This document shows positions 62,301 through 64,000 of a DNA stretch of 64,000 nucleotides, piece by piece (the first letter of the stretch is position 1; every line of letters begins with the position of its first letter). The translations under genes were made by a program, and so were the position numbers. The DNA comes from Flavobacterium sp. LHD-85. GTDB lineage: Bacteria > Bacteroidota > Bacteroidia > Flavobacteriales > Flavobacteriaceae. The notes under the pieces were generated by a model. It was not told where the DNA came from and searched no databases. It saw only the letters and a list, made by a program, of their open reading frames with translations. The stretch is from contig NZ_JAVFVR010000015.1 of the NCBI RefSeq assembly GCF_030929595.1, positions 62,001 through 126,000 of the forward strand, read 5' to 3'.

Positions 62301-64000
62301 AATAGATCCTACTAGTGGAGTAGTATTGTTTACTGTCTTAGTTAAAGATAAATCTGCGGCTTGAGCATTTGGAGTAGTGGTTGCGGTCGCATAATCATTT
62401 TCAGTAGGAACTCCATTATTTGGCGTTGAGTTAGGATCTTGAATGTCTGCGGCAGTTACTTCTGCAATATTGGTATAATTTCCAGTTGCATTTACGGTCG
62501 CTGTAATCTGTAAAGTTTCAGATTTTCCATTTATTATATTGCCAACATTCCACAAACCTGTCGCTGGTGTATAGGTTCCTGTTGAAATAGTGTATCCGGT
62601 AAGCGTATATCCAGACGGAAGCAAATCGGTCACTTGTACTCCTGTATTATCATCACTTCCGTTGTTGGTAATGATAACTTCAAAGGTGATTTGTGAACCT
62701 ACTAATGGTGTTGAATTATTTACCGTTTTAGTTAAAGACAGGTCTGATGCTGGGATTTTAGTTATTACTGTTACCACCGCAGAGCCGTAATCATCCTCTG
62801 AAGCTATTCCATTATTTGGAGTTGAGTCAGGATCGGGAAGATCAGATGCTGTTACTTCAGCAATATTTGTATAATTCCCAGTTGCTTTCACGGTTGCAAC
62901 GATCTGTAAAGTTTCAGAATATCCTATTGGTAAACTTCCTATATTCCATATGCCAGTTGTTGAATTATAGGTTCCTTTTGAAATAGTATACCCATTTAAT
63001 CCGTACCCGCTAGGAAGTAAATCTGTAACTTGTACGCCAGTTGCATCCTGTGGACCGCTATTGCTTACTATAATTTCAAAAGTTACCAAAGAATCTACTA
63101 ACGGAAAAGGATTACTAACTGTTTTCGTTAATGATAAATCGGCTGATGCTGGAATCGGAGCTGTTGTTATTTCTGCATAGTCATCTTCTGCTATAACTCC
63201 ATTATTTGGAGTAGAATCTGGATCAGGCTGATTGCTTGCTGTGATTTCGGTAGTGTTTGTGTAGTTTCCTGTTGCATTTACTACCGCTGTTATTTGCAAT
63301 GTATGAGTAGCGCCAATTGCTATATTTCCAACTGTCCATATACCTGTTGCCGAATCATAACTTCCAGCAGTTGCACTGTAGGAGGCATAAGTATATCCAG
63401 AAGGCAGTAAATCGGTAACAGCAACGCCATCTGCGGCTTGCGGTCCAGCATTGTTTACCTGAAGACTGAAAGTTACTTGAGAACCTACAAGTGGGGTAGT
63501 GTTGTTGACTGTTTTAGTTAATGATAAATCAGCTGATGCTGTAACCGGAATCGTTGTTGCTTCTGCATAGTCATCCTCTGTCGTAACGCCATTGTTTGGA
63601 GTAGAATCAGGATCAGGCTGGCTGCTTGCTGTAATTTCTGCACTATTGGTATAATTTCCAGAAGCATTTACTATAGCCGTTATCTGTAAAGTATAAGAAT
63701 CTGTAATTGGCATATTTCCAACATCCCAAAGCCCTGTTGTAGAATCATAAGATCCTGTTGTTGCGCTGTAGGATACATAAGTATAACCAGAAGGCAATAA
63801 ATCGGTAACTGTTACGCCATTTGCTTCCTGAGGGCCAGAATTGGTTATTTGGACGCTGAAGGTTACCTGAGATCCTACAAGCGGAGTAGGATTATTTACA
63901 GTTTTGGTTAATGATAAATCTGCAGATGTCGGAACTGGCACTGTTGTAGCTTCTGAATAATCATCTTCAGTAGTGATTCCGTTGTTTGGAGTGGAGTCAG
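59346..64000 (-). CDS. Giant DUF11-repeat surface adhesin with type-B T9SS C-terminal domain, partial
   Basis: At least 1551 residues, open through the right edge, so the N-terminus is missing. A GTG at 63941 could be misread as a start, but the frame continues upstream with another repeat tail (DSTPNNGITTEDDY). The body is 11 full DUF11 (CARDB/isopeptide-like Ig) modules of about 130 residues, each opening ADLSLTKTV and containing TGVQVTDLLPSGY. The last 90 residues hold a gliding-motility/type-B C-terminal signal: IYNEFSPNDDGQNDYFYI, LEIFNRWGNLVYYQKGY, WDGKAEG, LPEGTYFYILDLGDG, YLK. It would be exported by T9SS and held on the surface, with the downstream PorP/SprF protein as partner. Confidence 0.95.
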   Translation of the reverse strand, partial: DSTPNNGITTEDDYSEATTVPVPTSADLSLTKTVNNPTPLVGSQVTFSVQITNSGPQEANGVTVTDLLPSGYTYVSYSATTGSYDSTTGLWDVGNMPITDSYTLQITAIVNASGNYTNSAEITASSQPDPDSTPNNGVTTEDDYAEATTIPVTASADLSLTKTVNNTTPLVGSQVTFSLQVNNAGPQAADGVAVTDLLPSGYTYASYSATAGSYDSATGIWTVGNIAIGATHTLQITAVVNATGNYTNTTEITASNQPDPDSTPNNGVIAEDDYAEITTAPIPASADLSLTKTVSNPFPLVDSLVTFEIIVSNSGPQDATGVQVTDLLPSGYGLNGYTISKGTYNSTTGIWNIGSLPIGYSETLQIVATVKATGNYTNIAEVTASDLPDPDSTPNNGIASEDDYGSAVVTVITKIPASDLSLTKTVNNSTPLVGSQITFEVIITNNGSDDNTGVQVTDLLPSGYTLTGYTISTGTYTPATGLWNVGNIINGKSETLQITATVNATGNYTNIAEVTAADIQDPNSTPNNGVPTENDYATATTTPNAQAADLSLTKTVNNTTPLVGSIVIFEIIATNNGPQNTTGVEVTDLLPSGYTFANYSATKGTYNAATGKWIIGSFLNGDSQVLRITATVNPTGNYENIAEVTASSLPDPNSTPGNGVPTENDYGTATTSPLGQAADLSLTKTVNNATPLIGAPVTFEIVITNQGPQNATGVEVTDLLPSGYTFNSFTATKGTYTSTNGKWIIGSLASGDAQTLQLTATVNTTGNYLNTTEVTASSLPDPDSTPNNGITTEDDYAEITTAPIPASADLSLIKSIVGGNSSPIFGSTVTFEITVKNSGPQTATGVQVKDMLPSGYEYVVYSSTSGQYYNTTGLWEVGNIPSGGSESLLIGAKVNTTGDYLNIAEVYASNELDPDSTPNNNVIGEDDISSLLLTPVPAVADLSIEKKVINNILTPAVGSQISFSITVTNSGPSNATGVTIKDVLPSGYDYIFYNSTSGAYNPATGEWSPGIILPGNSHTLILNVFVKSPTGTTDEYLNIAEIMTADQHDPDSTPGNGVTTEDDYDSISVAPVIVMADLSIKKTALNQDAVYDVGSTVIFTVTVTNDGPADASGVRVKDLLPPGFTYQTSSPTSGLYNYVTGIWNVGNIPTGTDQSLDIYTTVDKPTGTAGEYTNITEVIASNLPDPDSTPNNGVITEDDYDSLQIKIAVADLSLEKTASNKNANVNEVVTFTLQLNNDGPSTATGVAVEDLIPLGFKNISNINNGGIFSKDIIKWVDLTVPVGGITLTYQATVANPLGLESTDYVNIAQVTASNQFDPDSTPNNDNGDQSEDDEDSEFINVPSTDIAINKEVDKTDVPMDSQVTFTITAENRGSINATNVEVQDALPKGYSFISSTVTSGAYDPKTGIWSIPSINTGALQTLTLTVKVVDFNDYLNTAHLTKLDQIDTNPANNQDTATVSPNCLKIYNEFSPNDDGQNDYFYIDCIERYPNNQLEIFNRWGNLVYYQKGYKNTWDGKAEGSAKTLPEGTYFYILDLGDGSKKTSGWLYLK
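59650..64000. repeat. 390-bp tandem coding repeats of the adhesin
   Basis: The motif around GATAAATCNGC recurs at about 63912, 63522 and 63132, exactly 390 bp apart, then with small length changes (132 codons before the next). Eleven modules are in view. The outermost ones near the right edge are the most alike at DNA level. Those near the C-terminus are more diverged. Confidence 0.85.

Noticed and set aside
63939..63941. GTG as the start of the adhesin
   Set aside because: The frame remains open to the window edge and the upstream residues continue the same repeat pattern, so this Val codon is internal.

Overview
The window looks like chromosome of a Flavobacterium-type member of the Bacteroidota. 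Evidence: AT-rich DNA, TAnnTTTG promoter elements with few Shine-Dalgarno sites, two SusC/SusD pairs, an ECF sigma/FecR pair, a hybrid two-component regulator beside a polysaccharide utilisation locus (PUL), lipoproteins with LxxC lipoboxes, and a type IX secretion (T9SS) adhesin module. No rRNA, tRNA, CRISPR array, phage or complete insertion sequence was seen.

Left part (1-17,606, nearly all minus strand). A partial VOC-fold protein is followed by an operon read 10,154 to 870: ECF sigma factor, FecR anti-sigma factor, STN-containing SusC, SusD, a lipoprotein in the SusE position, and a di-heme cytochrome c peroxidase. It has no glycosidase, so its cargo is open. A second operon reads 17,037 to 10,677: a small Cys/His-rich membrane protein, an ABC ATPase, a siderophore-type TonB receptor and two DUF3526-like permeases. 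A palindrome, GCAACATTGTTGC, sits at its predicted transcription start. This looks like a metal- or metallophore-uptake system under a metal-responsive repressor, which is an inference. A DUF1810 gene precedes it.

Centre (17,970-35,279). Housekeeping and mixed genes: a divergent DapB, succinate dehydrogenase SdhAB with no SdhC alongside, a thiolase, a siderophore-type TonB receptor with a good promoter, a luciferase-like oxidoreductase, a TauE/SafE permease with its DUF1634 partner, two DoxX proteins, two GNAT acetyltransferases, a zinc-less MDR reductase, an unlisted 48-residue membrane peptide, and a TonB receptor with a His-rich plug.

Right part (35,720-64,000). A CPBP membrane protease precedes a LytS/LytTR two-component pair. 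A PUL follows: hybrid regulator (minus), then SusC, SusD, GH5-like, GH43-like propeller, GH2, GH43, aldose 1-epimerase and a second GH43, closed by a terminator at 55,623. SusC would import oligosaccharide captured by SusD, and the hydrolases would trim a galactose/arabinose/xylose-type glycan. A FabZ-like hot-dog protein lacking the catalytic His follows. The last operon (minus) encodes a giant DUF11-repeat adhesin with a type-B T9SS C-terminal domain, a PorP/SprF outer-membrane protein and an OmpA/PD40 protein of PorE-like architecture, probably a gliding or surface-adhesion module. The adhesin runs off the right edge.

Intergenic DNA is unusually rich in long hairpins from a few recurring families, including a roughly 130-bp two-copy element at 26,129-26,558 that resembles RAYT-mobilised REP/BIME DNA.
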